Assembly: GCA_009392005.1 (NCBI GenBank)
Contig: VFHL01000003.1
Location: 81,221-138,901, forward strand
DNA from: SAR202 cluster bacterium
Lineage (GTDB): Bacteria > Chloroflexota > Dehalococcoidia > UBA6926 > VFHL01
Direction of reading: 5' to 3'
Length of the DNA: 57,681 bases
Part shown: in pieces, positions 8,750 to 18,574 of the stretch
How the letters are laid out: each line of letters opens with the position of its first letter
How positions within the stretch are numbered: the first letter of the stretch is position 1
Program-made: the position numbers and the translations under genes
Notes under the pieces: generated by a model
Seen by the model: only the letters and a program-made list of their open reading frames with translations
Told to the model about the DNA's origin: nothing
Database searches by the model: none

Positions 8750-10975
8750 TTAAACATTGCTCTCCCTTAGGGCGGCCAGAACCTTTTCTGCCGTAATGGG
8801 AAGGCTGTATACCCGCACGCCAATCGCATCTTCCACGGCATTCGCTATCGCAGCTGCAACAGCCGTATTAGTATTTTCCCCAATGCCTTTAATATTATAA
8901 GGACCAACACCATTCTTCGACTGCACTAGTACAGTTCTCAGTTCAGGTATATCAGCCATTGTTGGAATCTTGTAATCACCAAATGTTACATTTGACACGC
9001 GCCCATCTTCAACCTCTAATTCTTCCATCAAAGCGTATCCAATCCCCTGCACCACACCGCCATTAATTTGACCTTGATGGCCAATAGGATTTAAGACTTG
9101 CCCAACATCGTGTGCTGAAGTGAATCGCAGCAACTTTATCTGCCCAGTCTCCACGTCTACTGCAACTTCGGCGATCTGGGCACAAAATGCAGTCACAGTG
9201 AGCTGCTCCCTGTCTTCAATTCCTGAGGTCCCTTGGATATCAAATCCACAATTCTGAACAACAAAGTCAAAATCAATATAATCTTCTGTATTCCCTTTAT
9301 AAACCTTATTATCTTTCAGAACCAAATTAGACGGATCCCATCCACGTATTTCCGATGCTGCGCGAAGCAACTCTTGCTTTGCATTTTGAGCTGCTGCATA
9401 AGCGGCTTGTGATGCAACACGTGTCCCTCGGCTTCCACCAATCCCAGTGTCAAATGACACCGCATCGGTGTTCCACGGGATTATTTGGACCTTATCAGAC
9501 GACAATCCTAATTCTTCAGCAACCACTTGATTGACGGTCGTATACGTTCCCGTACCCTGATCAAGAATAGGAGTCCGTGCAACAACAGTACCGTCTTTTT
9601 GGAAAATAACGCCTACATGGGTTTCACCGCCGCCTGGTGCTCGCGCTCCCATAGCCATACCACGACCGACATTCATAGCCAGTGGTGAGCCATAGCGAGC
9701 GGCCATAGAAGCTGCCTCAAGCGTTTCTTTCGCTTTAACATCTCTGTAAAGACTTCCCGTCGCTGTTACATCACCCTCGCCAACAAGATTTTTCAATCTG
9801 AATTCCAGAGGATCTATTCCAAGAATACGTGCAATTTCATCCAAATGTGATTCCCCCGCGAATATACCTTGTGGTTCGCCAGGTCCTCTCATATGCCCAC
9901 CAGGGACAGAATTGGTGTAAACCTGAATAGCTTCAACAAACGTATGAGGGATTTTGTATGGGCCAGCTACATCTCTCGCCCCCCCCAAATTAACACCTGG
10001 CTTGAATCCACCATATGCTCCACTGTTAAAAATAATGCGTGCTTCCCAGGCCGTCAGCGTACCATCATTTAAAACTCCAGATCGGACAGTTGTTACCGAT
10101 GGATGACGGGGATTTGCAGCCGTAAATTCTTCAACATAATCCATCACCATACGAACCGGTCGTTTACTGTGTAGGGCTAGAAAATAAACCAAGGGGACAT
10201 CCATTGGAGATCCCTTACCGCCAAAATCACCACCAATATATGTCGGGTTCAAACGAATTCTGTCCTCATCGACTCCGATAGCCGCAGCTAATTGTTGGCG
10301 CAAAGCGAAGGGTGCTTTATTAGCAGCCCAAATCTGGATGCGCTGATCTTCATCAATGAACACGACACATGAGTGGGGCTCAAGATACGCTTGATGAACA
10401 AGAGGTGTGGTATAAGTGCGCTCAAGGATATGATCGGCTTGGGCAAACCCCGTATCTAGCTCGCCTTTACCCCAAGTATTTGTGACAAAAACATTGGAGA
10501 CTTTTTCCAGTTTCTTTGGCAACCCAACGTAATCATTCACATCAGGATGCAAAAGAAATGCATCACCCTTCATAGACTCTAATGGATCTGCGATCGCTGG
10601 CAGGGGATCATATTCGACTTCAATCAGGTCAATCGCATTTTGAGCTATTTCCATGCTCTCGGCAGCGACAGCAGCAACTCTCTCGCCTGCAAATAACACA
10701 CGCTCCTCTGCTAGTGGTGGAACATCAAACAGGCGGCGGCCATACCGTACACCTCGCGTATCATCACCTGTCAGAACAGCATGGACACCCGGCAGTCCCA
10801 CCGCACGCGAAGTGTCAACACGAATAATACGTGCATGAGCAAACGGACTCCTTAATACCTTCCCCCAAAGCATCCCTGGCAGTTTGAGATCACCGGTGTA
10901 TTGCGCTCTCCCAGTGACTTTTTCAAATCCATCAGAGCGAACGATTGGTTGACCAATCACATTGTAGGAGATCAT
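8750..10975 (-). CDS. Xanthine dehydrogenase/CO dehydrogenase-family molybdopterin-binding large subunit
   Basis: The catalytic subunit of a molybdenum hydroxylase. Seen in order: VTGRAQYTGDL near the N-terminus, the cofactor motif GGDFGGKG, RGPGEPQ, GIGGSRGTR, and the C-terminal KGIGENTNTA containing the presumed catalytic glutamate (GIGE). The AYxCSFR loop of true form I CO dehydrogenases is absent, so another substrate (heteroaromatic, aldehyde or nicotinate-like) is more likely. I placed the start at the ATG 10975, preceded by AAGAGGAGGG. An ATG at 11014 would add 13 residues but has its purine tract directly against it. Divergent from the small-subunit gene. Confidence 0.9.
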   Translation of the reverse strand: MISYNVIGQPIVRSDGFEKVTGRAQYTGDLKLPGMLWGKVLRSPFAHARIIRVDTSRAVGLPGVHAVLTGDDTRGVRYGRRLFDVPPLAEERVLFAGERVAAVAAESMEIAQNAIDLIEVEYDPLPAIADPLESMKGDAFLLHPDVNDYVGLPKKLEKVSNVFVTNTWGKGELDTGFAQADHILERTYTTPLVHQAYLEPHSCVVFIDEDQRIQIWAANKAPFALRQQLAAAIGVDEDRIRLNPTYIGGDFGGKGSPMDVPLVYFLALHSKRPVRMVMDYVEEFTAANPRHPSVTTVRSGVLNDGTLTAWEARIIFNSGAYGGFKPGVNLGGARDVAGPYKIPHTFVEAIQVYTNSVPGGHMRGPGEPQGIFAGESHLDEIARILGIDPLEFRLKNLVGEGDVTATGSLYRDVKAKETLEAASMAARYGSPLAMNVGRGMAMGARAPGGGETHVGVIFQKDGTVVARTPILDQGTGTYTTVNQVVAEELGLSSDKVQIIPWNTDAVSFDTGIGGSRGTRVASQAAYAAAQNAKQELLRAASEIRGWDPSNLVLKDNKVYKGNTEDYIDFDFVVQNCGFDIQGTSGIEDREQLTVTAFCAQIAEVAVDVETGQIKLLRFTSAHDVGQVLNPIGHQGQINGGVVQGIGYALMEELEVEDGRVSNVTFGDYKIPTMADIPELRTVLVQSKNGVGPYNIKGIGENTNTAVAAAIANAVEDAIGVRVYSLPITAEKVLAALRESNV

Positions 10976-11046
10976 ATCCCTCCTCTTGTGGGCTACAGCA
11001 ACGTAGGATAACATTCCTTTAATGCTCAGCAGAGTGAGGATAGCAG

Positions 11047-11550
11047 ATGACTAAACAAGATGCACTTCATCCATTACAGTTAAGAATCAATGGAGAAAAC
11101 TACCAATTAAACGTCCCCGCGAACAGAACTCTAGTTGATGTGCTGCGTCATGACATTGGCTTAACGGGTACCAAAGAAACATGCAGCGTTGGAGTGTGTG
11201 GGGCATGCACCGTTTTAGTAGATGGCGAGATGATCGCCTCATGCATAACACTTGCCGTGACTGTCTTCAATGCAGAGATTACTACTATTGAGGGACTAGA
11301 CAAAGACGGTCCGCTACACCCTGTTCAAGAAAGTTTTATCAATAATGGTGGCTTCCAATGTGGTGCATGCACATCCGGGCAGGTATTGGCAGCCAAATCC
11401 CTGTTGGATCACAATCCCACACCAAGTGAAATTGAAATTAAAGAATGGATGATGGGAAACCTCTGCCGTTGCACAGGCTACTATCAAATCATCGAATCTG
11501 TCGTAAAGGCCGTTGCATCAACAAGACACCACGATAATCCCAATGCATGA
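11047..11550 (+). CDS. Molybdenum hydroxylase small subunit, two [2Fe-2S] clusters (CoxS/XdhC-type)
   Basis: This electron-transfer subunit passes electrons from the molybdenum site to FAD. The N-terminal plant-ferredoxin-type cluster is held by C-x4-C-x2-C (CSVGVCGAC) plus a later Cys (MIASC). The C-terminal cluster has CGACTSGQ and the NLCRCTGYY motif. At 167 residues it is the standard length. Ribosome site GTGAGGA precedes the ATG. The gene overlaps the FAD subunit by eight bases (ATGCATGA) and starts 72 bp from the divergent large subunit. Confidence 0.93.
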   Translation: MTKQDALHPLQLRINGENYQLNVPANRTLVDVLRHDIGLTGTKETCSVGVCGACTVLVDGEMIASCITLAVTVFNAEITTIEGLDKDGPLHPVQESFINNGGFQCGACTSGQVLAAKSLLDHNPTPSEIEIKEWMMGNLCRCTGYYQIIESVVKAVASTRHHDNPNA

Positions 11551-12403
11551 TTTCACAGTTCACCACCCACAAAGTCTACAAGAAACCCTCATACTCTTAG
11601 ATCGTTTTGGTGACGCGGCACAATTGATCGCTGGTGGCACCGCCTTAATGAATTTTATGAAACAATCGTTGTTACTTCCTGAGCACATTATCAATTTACA
11701 GCGCGTGCAAGGTTTACAACATATTCAGTCAACAAAAGACGAGGTCAGAATAGGCGCGATGGTTAAACACCGCGAAATCGAAAAATCCAATTTGATACAA
11801 AATGAAGTGCCCATTCTTGCTTCAACATATCGTCGCGTCGCGACCATACGAATCCGCAATATGGCAACAATCGGTGGTGGTCTAGCTCATGCTGACCCTG
11901 CTCAGGACCCTCCCTCTACCCTTGTAGCATTAAATGCCCGTATTCGAATTGCATCGATTAGTGGTGAAAGAACGATCTCCATAATGGATCTATTTCAAAA
12001 TTACTACGAAAATTCTTTGATGCCTGGAGAAATGATTACCGAAGTAATTATTCCAAGTATGCATTCAGACACCAAATCAACATACCTTAAATTTTTACCC
12101 CGAACAGCGGATGATTACGCAACTGTATCAGTCTCCCTGATCGCGACACTTAATGAGAACATCGTTCGCGACGTGCGTATTGGACTTGGTGCCGTAGCAC
12201 CAACACCAATACGAGCAACCATCGCTGAAGAAACGTTAAAAGGTCATGCGATTTCGGATGAATTAATCCAACAGGCGTCAAATAGTGTAGCGCAGCAAGT
12301 TGACCCTCTAGATGATTTCCGAGGATCAGCAGATTACAAACGCGATATGGCAATCGTTTTTACGAAACGTGCACTGCAACAAGTGTTACAAGGACCATCA
12401 TGA
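11543..12403 (+). CDS. Molybdenum hydroxylase FAD-binding medium subunit (CoxM-type)
   Basis: The FAD subunit of the hydroxylase. Characteristic motifs are HDFTVHHPQSLQETL at the N-terminus, the FAD-binding AGGTALMNFMKQ and TIGGGLAHADPAQDPP. I use the ATG at 11543, which gives the canonical MHDF start and an 8-bp overlap with the small subunit. A start 30 bases upstream (11513) adds an unconserved MHQQDTTIIP. The last bases overlap the CoxG-like gene (ATGA), so the three genes form a tight operon. Confidence 0.9.
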   Translation: MHDFTVHHPQSLQETLILLDRFGDAAQLIAGGTALMNFMKQSLLLPEHIINLQRVQGLQHIQSTKDEVRIGAMVKHREIEKSNLIQNEVPILASTYRRVATIRIRNMATIGGGLAHADPAQDPPSTLVALNARIRIASISGERTISIMDLFQNYYENSLMPGEMITEVIIPSMHSDTKSTYLKFLPRTADDYATVSVSLIATLNENIVRDVRIGLGAVAPTPIRATIAEETLKGHAISDELIQQASNSVAQQVDPLDDFRGSADYKRDMAIVFTKRALQQVLQGPS

Positions 12404-12852
12404 AATTTGCCCACGAGGTCCTTATTGATGGCTCCATTGACGCAATTTGGAATGTTTTAGATGACATACCTCGAGCTGCATCTTGTATGCCAGGGGTAAC
12501 AGAGGTTATCCATACTCAAGACGACGAGTATCAAGGGGTCATCCAAGTACAAGTAGGTCCTATGAAATTCCAACTCACAGGAACCGTAGATGTACAACGG
12601 GCCCCTGACACAAAAAGCTGGACAATGAAAGCACGTGCGCAAGACAACCGGGTTAACGGAGGCGTTCAGGCGACGATTAATGCCATGCTCACTGAACAAT
12701 CATCTAACGTGGCTAATCTCAATGTAACAGCGGATGTTCAATTTCTGGGGCGCATAGGTACACTTGGACAACCTCTTATCAAACGTAAAGCAGATCAAAT
12801 GATTGAGGCCTTCACAAAAAACTTGCAAGCAGCTGTTGAATTGGAAACATAG
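12400..12852 (+). CDS. CoxG-like SRPBCC family protein
   Basis: A 150-residue protein of the START/SRPBCC fold, closest to carbon monoxide dehydrogenase subunit G. It begins MKFAHEVLIDGSIDAIWNVL and has the family's CMPGVTEV segment and a C-terminal amphipathic helix. In CO dehydrogenase systems CoxG helps recruit the enzyme to the membrane. The 4-base ATGA overlap with the FAD subunit gene argues for co-translation and a shared role in this hydroxylase (inference). Confidence 0.85.
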   Translation: MKFAHEVLIDGSIDAIWNVLDDIPRAASCMPGVTEVIHTQDDEYQGVIQVQVGPMKFQLTGTVDVQRAPDTKSWTMKARAQDNRVNGGVQATINAMLTEQSSNVANLNVTADVQFLGRIGTLGQPLIKRKADQMIEAFTKNLQAAVELET

Positions 12853-13029
12853 TTTTCTCGTACCAATAGAAACACGACAGATATCACAATCATCATGATC
12901 AAAAAAATGCGCTAATGCTCATCAATTCATACGAACATCTACGTACGGTCATAATAAAACAGAGCCAGGCGGCCCATACTATCTAATGTAAATCCTAAAA
13001 CTCTAGGTAGGTAGTTCAGGAGATAAAAA

Positions 13030-14202
13030 ATGAATATCGATAATATTCGAAACCAAATCCCAACAATCCAAAGTAGCGTTTACATGAATACTGGCTGGCA
13101 AGGACCACCCCCAAATTCAGTAACGGCTGCCATACAAGCTCGCCTCGAATATGAAAGTACCACTGCAGCCACATCCCCGGAAGTTTTAGAGAGTGGGAAA
13201 GAAATAAAGCTCAGTGCTAGAGAAGCAGTTGCGAATTTAATTAATGCCTCTACAGACGAAATTGCATTAACACAAAATACAACTCATGGACTAGCAATTG
13301 TCCTCGCTGGACTCCCGTGGGAAGCGGGTGACGAAGTAATAACATTTGATATTGAGCACAACGCAGTACTCCTACCCGCGCTAAATCTCGGACGGAGATT
13401 CGGAGTAAAAACAAATGTACTCTCACTTGCTCCAAACGAGGCGCCTGAAACCATCGTTGATAAGGTTGAGCAGGCAATTACAGATCGCACTAGGCTAGTA
13501 TTCTTCAGTCACATTCAATACGCCACCGGTTTGCGAATGCCAGTTGAAGCCATACGCGATGTAACTAACCAAAATGGAGTTTGGATGTTGCTCGACGGAG
13601 CACAAACACCCGGACATATCAAGCTAGACATGCAAGAATTAGGAGTTGATTTTTACTCTATTCCAGGCCAAAAATGGCTCCTTGGACCGCAAGGAACCGG
13701 CGCCTTATACATACGAGAAAGTGCTATTCCTCTAGTTGAGCCGGTACTCGCAGCCAGCCAGTTCTTGGCGACCGATGAAGATCATGGAGAACTTGAAGAA
13801 CCCAACCACACCCTCATTACCAAATTCAACCTCGGAACGACTAGCCCCGCTCTTGCCGCTGGGTTTGAAGCAGGGATTAAATTTATCCAGGAAATTGGAG
13901 CTACTGAGATAGAAGAACGTAATAAAAAATTGGCCCTAGACTTGAAAATACGCCTTTCAAATATGCATGGAATAACTGTCTATTCACCCTTCAACCCAGA
14001 TACTAGTTCTGGCTTAGTAACATTTTCGATCGATGGAAGTGATCCTGAATCAAGCGTTGAGAAACTATGGAATAACAACCGCATCGTTGGAAGAAAAGTT
14101 GCTAAGCCAGCGGGTATTAGATTAGCTCTAGATTTTTTCAACACTGAAGAAGAAATTGAAATTGTGTGCGAAGCGATCCGAGAACTTAGTCAAGGGCGAT
14201 AA
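13030..14202 (+). CDS. Class V aminotransferase (cysteine desulfurase/isopenicillin-N-epimerase-like fold)
   Basis: A PLP enzyme of fold type I, 390 residues. The cofactor region reads LLDGAQTPGH (Asp and Gln contacting PLP), followed by the Schiff-base lysine K215 in SIPGQKWLLGPQGTGALY. The N-terminus YMNTGWQGPPP is typical of the group often annotated as selenocysteine lyase-like or isopenicillin-N epimerase-like. No mobile catalytic cysteine loop of NifS/IscS is obvious, so sulfur transfer is uncertain. Preceded by TCAGGAGAT; followed after eight bases by an alpha/beta hydrolase, probably the same operon. Confidence 0.85.
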   Translation: MNIDNIRNQIPTIQSSVYMNTGWQGPPPNSVTAAIQARLEYESTTAATSPEVLESGKEIKLSAREAVANLINASTDEIALTQNTTHGLAIVLAGLPWEAGDEVITFDIEHNAVLLPALNLGRRFGVKTNVLSLAPNEAPETIVDKVEQAITDRTRLVFFSHIQYATGLRMPVEAIRDVTNQNGVWMLLDGAQTPGHIKLDMQELGVDFYSIPGQKWLLGPQGTGALYIRESAIPLVEPVLAASQFLATDEDHGELEEPNHTLITKFNLGTTSPALAAGFEAGIKFIQEIGATEIEERNKKLALDLKIRLSNMHGITVYSPFNPDTSSGLVTFSIDGSDPESSVEKLWNNNRIVGRKVAKPAGIRLALDFFNTEEEIEIVCEAIRELSQGR

Positions 14203-14210
14203 AAAAACGC

Positions 14211-14885
14211 ATGTCTTTCGACGAGAAACGCCCAAATATTGAAATCGATTCGATTAGTGCAGGACCAGCGATCGAAGGGGAGGTATCTGCTAAAAGTATC
14301 GTCCTAAATAGTTCTGTTGGAAAGATCGAATGCTTATATCATACCGTCTCAACGAAACAACATGCCGTTGTTTGGGTTTGGGGTTATGCAGGAGGATATG
14401 GTGGCCCTGCAGACAATCTCTATCAATCCATGGGAGAAGATCTCGTTTCAGAGGGAATCGCATCTTTACGCGTCAATTATAGGGAACCAGGGAATCTGGA
14501 AGAAGCCATTTTAGATACCATTGCAGCAGCGCAATTCTTAAGCGACGAGGGTTATACAAATATCGCACTTGTTGGCCATTCTTTTGGTGGAGCAGTTGTG
14601 ATTTCGGCAGCTCCGCAAGCACCCAATGTAATCGCTGTTATAGGTCTCGCGAGCCAAACTTATGGAGCTACTGGTGCAGCTGCAATCGCACCTCGAAAAC
14701 TTCTACTAGTGCATGGGACAAACGATCAAAGATTAAACTGCTATTGCTCTGAACAAATCTACCTCTGGGCACAGAAACCGAAGGAATTAGTTCTGTATCC
14801 GGGAGCAGGTCACGGGCTACGAGAAGTGAAAACTGAATTAAGACAATTGCTCCACGGATGGCTTAAGAATAATTTGATCACTTAA
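14211..14885 (+). CDS. Alpha/beta hydrolase (dienelactone-hydrolase-like)
   Basis: 224 residues with a complete catalytic triad: nucleophile serine in GHSFGG, aspartate in HGTNDQR, histidine in GAGHGL. The N-terminal 35 residues look like a divergent lead-in strand region. There is no signal peptide, so it is cytosolic. Eight bases separate it from the aminotransferase, indicating co-transcription. The ester or C-C bond it cleaves is not predictable. Confidence 0.85.
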   Translation: MSFDEKRPNIEIDSISAGPAIEGEVSAKSIVLNSSVGKIECLYHTVSTKQHAVVWVWGYAGGYGGPADNLYQSMGEDLVSEGIASLRVNYREPGNLEEAILDTIAAAQFLSDEGYTNIALVGHSFGGAVVISAAPQAPNVIAVIGLASQTYGATGAAAIAPRKLLLVHGTNDQRLNCYCSEQIYLWAQKPKELVLYPGAGHGLREVKTELRQLLHGWLKNNLIT

Positions 14886-14903
14886 CAGAGAATATCCCTC
14901 CAG

Positions 14904-15827
14904 TCAGCCTTCCTTTTTCCGGATCTTTTGCACTACAAATTCATGTTGAGTTGCGACAAATGAGCCGACAATTATAAGAAGAACCCCTATTACAAATGGC
15001 CAGGTAACCTGCTCCCCCAAAACCGGCACTGCAAACATGGTCGTTACAACTGGGCCAAGGTAAAGAACGACCCCGGCCGCAAAAGCAGTCGTCAATTGCA
15101 ATCCAATTTGATAAGCGATAAATGCAATGAATGAGGCCACGGCCCCCTGGTACACTACCCCAAGTACACCACCAAGAGTCACAGTATGAACCCAATCCAA
15201 GCCGATTTGCATATTTTCCCAAACGGCAAGCGGAATAAATGACAATCCTCCAAAAATAAATACAAATCCAGTCAATGTAAATGGCGAATATCGCTCTGAA
15301 AGGTTCTTTGACATAAGAATGTATGCCACCCACATCAGAAGTGAAATAAAAACAAGACTGTTACCAAATAAGCTGCCATCTTCAAAATTACCTGTCTCAA
15401 AAAATGCTCGTAGCGCAATAAATAATGACCCAACTAGACCAACCACAACACCGACAACCTGTAATACTTGAATCCGTTCTTTCAAAAACACATATGCAAA
15501 TATCGCAGTGAAAACAGGTGTCGCAGTAAAAATTGCTTGCGCTGTCATCGCCGTCGTGTGGCGAAGCCCAAACAAGAAGAATGCCATGTTCAATGACGAT
15601 CCAAATAAACCTATTAAAATAAATACGGGAATATCGTTACTCTTAATTCTTAGATACCCTCGAGGAACAAAAAATATCGCCGCAATCACAGCAGCAAATG
15701 CTAACCGAAAAAAACCCAGCGAGAGTGGTGGTATCTGCTGTAGCGTGATAACCGTAATGACTGGATTGGGACCCCAGAGCAAAACTGCTAAGAGAAGGAG
15801 CATGATGCCACGATCTTTTGACGTCAA
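14904..15827 (-). CDS. EamA/DMT-superfamily transporter
   Basis: 307 residues with ten predicted membrane helices arranged as two EamA repeats. Recognisable parts are LLLAVLLWGPNPVITV at the N-terminus and FGLRHTTAMTAQAIF in the first repeat. Such proteins export or take up amino acids and other metabolites. The start is a TTG at 15827 with TAGGA four bases upstream; an ATG at 15803 is an alternative that removes eight residues. It ends 18 bp from the convergent hydrolase. Confidence 0.85.
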   Translation of the reverse strand: MTSKDRGIMLLLLAVLLWGPNPVITVITLQQIPPLSLGFFRLAFAAVIAAIFFVPRGYLRIKSNDIPVFILIGLFGSSLNMAFFLFGLRHTTAMTAQAIFTATPVFTAIFAYVFLKERIQVLQVVGVVVGLVGSLFIALRAFFETGNFEDGSLFGNSLVFISLLMWVAYILMSKNLSERYSPFTLTGFVFIFGGLSFIPLAVWENMQIGLDWVHTVTLGGVLGVVYQGAVASFIAFIAYQIGLQLTTAFAAGVVLYLGPVVTTMFAVPVLGEQVTWPFVIGVLLIIVGSFVATQHEFVVQKIRKKEG

Positions 15828-15959
15828 ATCGTCCTACCACACATATAATATTTCGCCAAAAATAAGAACCCGTCCAGACTCACATTAAAACACACAAGCT
15901 GCACTACAGGGCAATCGACTATCAATGATTGCATCCTCCCAACAAAGGCAGACGCAAAC

Positions 15960-18371
15960 TTATCGAATAGCGCCGGATTCAACAGCCGCCATTAGCTCTT
16001 CTGGTGAAAGTCCTATTATATTTTGAAAAACAAACGTGTTGTCGTCGCCAATCCAAGGTGTTGGTCCAATAGCATCAGCCCTAGACAAAGAAGGAATTCC
16101 AGGAAGGCCTTGATGAGCTAATTCCCCCCACGGTGGTTGATTGACATCAACAATATGCCCACGACTGCGTAGATGCATGTCAGAATAAAGATCTTCACTA
16201 TTCATGATCACTCCAGCTGGCACGCCTCCTGCTTGCAAAATCCTCATGGCCTGAAACGGAGTAAATTCTTGAGTCCATTCACTGATCAATTGATTCAACA
16301 CGTCCTCGTTATTTTTCCGTGCCGCCGCATCAAAAAATCTTTCATCCTGAACCCATGCCGGTTGACCGAGAACCTCAACCAATTTACGCCATTGATCATC
16401 ACTTTCACAAGCTATCACAATCCACGTGTCAGGGGCATTACACGGATATGCGCCAAACGGCGCGCTCATTCCTCGCATCGGGTCGGAATATCCGGAAGCA
16501 TCCCACGCCCTTTGATTAATCGTATAATCAAGAATAGCTGGCCCTAAAAGCGAGCCCATCCCATCGATCATACAATTTTCAATGAATTGACCGTGACCTG
16601 TCTGGTCACGATATTCAATCGCTGCCAGGGATCCTAAAGCGAAAAATGCGGCGCCTACAAAATCGGGTAAAACTCCCTTAGCATGGGCATCCATCGGACT
16701 ATCCTTATACCCCCAAAGATGCGATAACCCCGTATACCCTTGAAGTTGGTTGCCGTACGAGACCCAAGAACTCAAGGGGCCCGTTGATCCCATGCCAGGC
16801 ATCCCAACTTGAATAATATCTGATTTGATTTCAACCACATCGGTATAGCCAAAACCAAGGCGACCCATAACCGAGGCACTAAAATTTTCAACCAATATGT
16901 CGCTTTCCTTAATTAACCGTTTCATCAAGTCTTTACCCTGATCATTTCGCAAATCGATCGTGCTGCTAAGCTTATTTCTGTTCATGTCGGGATATAGTGG
17001 TCGATCTGGGTCTCGATTCACGGTTAGATCCGCTGACTCAACTTTTACGACTTGCGCCCCATAATATCCAAGAAACATCGTGCCGATTGGTCCAACAAAA
17101 ACTCGTGTGATATCAGCAAGACGCACACCATCCAACATAGGTGCGTGTTGGTCAGCCCCACCCGCCATTTCCTCTAGATTTTTCTTGTGCGGTACCTTCC
17201 CTCTCAAACCCTCCAATATTTCACTTCGATGTTGATCGAGTAGTGGAGCTGGTCGCCCAAACCTGTAGGGAGTCAGTCCCATATTGAATGGTGCCCCCGC
17301 TATTTGATATGTCCCAACAACCGGATGAGTACTTTCGCTAAACCACGAACGGGCATCCATATGTTCACTGTTAATAAATCCCTCTAGGGTATTCACCGGC
17401 CCACATGCAATTCCACGTTCTTGACACGCCTTTATAAATTCTTCTGACGTGAATTTGGAGATAAAATCACCAATCAAAACCTGGGCTATATCTTGGTTAT
17501 CAGTTCGGTATTGGGCGTTATCCCAATCGGGTTCCGACAATATCGGATCTTGCATCCATTCTTTCGTAAGAACAGACCAATGGGTCGCGAAAAAAATTGC
17601 AAGCATGATATATTTGCCATCTTTGCATTTGTATATGTTAGCTGCTCCCCCACGATTCCCTGGCCTGAGGACAATCTCACTACGCTGACTATACCTCGCT
17701 ACAGCAGCAGAACCAGTATATGTAAGAGCCTCTTGAAGAGACAAATCAATGTGTTGCCCTTGACCAGTTCGCCTCACATGCCGTATCCCGGCCAAACCCA
17801 AATATGCCCCATGGATACCGGCCAACTGCGTACCAATTTCGGTTGGGGGCATAACAGGTGGAAAGGCGTCATCTCCTTGACTTGCAGACAATCCAGACAT
17901 AGCCGAAATGATCGCATCATTAGCCAAATAATCCTTATAGGGACCAGACTGCCCAAATGGAGTAAGGGAAACCCTCACCAATCCTTGATTAAGATGAAAT
18001 AGATCTTCATTAGATAAGCCTAGTGACGCTAACTCGCCAGGGACAGTGCCATCAATAAATAAATCTGCATGCTTGAGAAGATCTTTGAACACATCAAGAT
18101 CTCTTCCTTCATCAAGGTCCAGCACAATACTCCGCTTTCCAATATTCGCGTTCAAAAATGGGATGCTGCGTTCTAAATCGCCAATATCTCCGGCGAACGG
18201 ACCTCGATGACGATTAGGGTCCCCTCCAGGTGGTTCAACTTTAATAACATCTGCTCCAAGGCCCGCTAAATATTTCGCACAATACGCAGAGGCTATAGAA
18301 CCAAGTTCTACAACTTGGAGATGACCCAAAGCTGTAGGTGCGCCCATTTCATTTCGTAACAATTCAGACAT
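15960..18371 (-). CDS. Tandem (double-domain) CaiB/BaiF CoA-transferase
   Basis: Family III CoA-transferases move CoA between carboxylic acids and are usually about 400 residues. This 803-residue protein contains two full copies. Domain 1 (about 14-395) has LQVVELGSIASAY, GADVIKVEPPGGD and GQGQHIDLSLQEA. Domain 2 (about 410-803) has VRLADITRVFVGP, GAQVVKVESAD and GHGQFIENCMIDG. The two copies differ at the usual Asp/Glu positions of this last motif (D...E in the first, E...D in the second), so the domains may not be catalytically equivalent. AAGGGGG precedes the ATG. The substrate is unknown. Confidence 0.9.
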   Translation of the reverse strand: MSELLRNEMGAPTALGHLQVVELGSIASAYCAKYLAGLGADVIKVEPPGGDPNRHRGPFAGDIGDLERSIPFLNANIGKRSIVLDLDEGRDLDVFKDLLKHADLFIDGTVPGELASLGLSNEDLFHLNQGLVRVSLTPFGQSGPYKDYLANDAIISAMSGLSASQGDDAFPPVMPPTEIGTQLAGIHGAYLGLAGIRHVRRTGQGQHIDLSLQEALTYTGSAAVARYSQRSEIVLRPGNRGGAANIYKCKDGKYIMLAIFFATHWSVLTKEWMQDPILSEPDWDNAQYRTDNQDIAQVLIGDFISKFTSEEFIKACQERGIACGPVNTLEGFINSEHMDARSWFSESTHPVVGTYQIAGAPFNMGLTPYRFGRPAPLLDQHRSEILEGLRGKVPHKKNLEEMAGGADQHAPMLDGVRLADITRVFVGPIGTMFLGYYGAQVVKVESADLTVNRDPDRPLYPDMNRNKLSSTIDLRNDQGKDLMKRLIKESDILVENFSASVMGRLGFGYTDVVEIKSDIIQVGMPGMGSTGPLSSWVSYGNQLQGYTGLSHLWGYKDSPMDAHAKGVLPDFVGAAFFALGSLAAIEYRDQTGHGQFIENCMIDGMGSLLGPAILDYTINQRAWDASGYSDPMRGMSAPFGAYPCNAPDTWIVIACESDDQWRKLVEVLGQPAWVQDERFFDAAARKNNEDVLNQLISEWTQEFTPFQAMRILQAGGVPAGVIMNSEDLYSDMHLRSRGHIVDVNQPPWGELAHQGLPGIPSLSRADAIGPTPWIGDDNTFVFQNIIGLSPEELMAAVESGAIR

Positions 18372-18574
18372 GCGTACCCCCTTAAGATCCTTACCAAACT
18401 ATCGAACCACAACTCGATGTAAATTATGTCTTTTATTTTGTGATGGTCAACTCTAACCTTGAAGGGTAAAAAATAGCACCACAATATTTGTTCCTTGGGC
18501 ATACGGTCCCAATTTCCTAAATCTGCAAACAAGTATAATCAATTAGAAAACAACGTGATGAGGCCACATAATCG

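Noticed and set aside
17493-18002. 169-residue plus-strand frame opposite the CaiB gene
   Set aside because: Antisense to the motif-rich first CoA-transferase domain; compositionally odd and unsupported.
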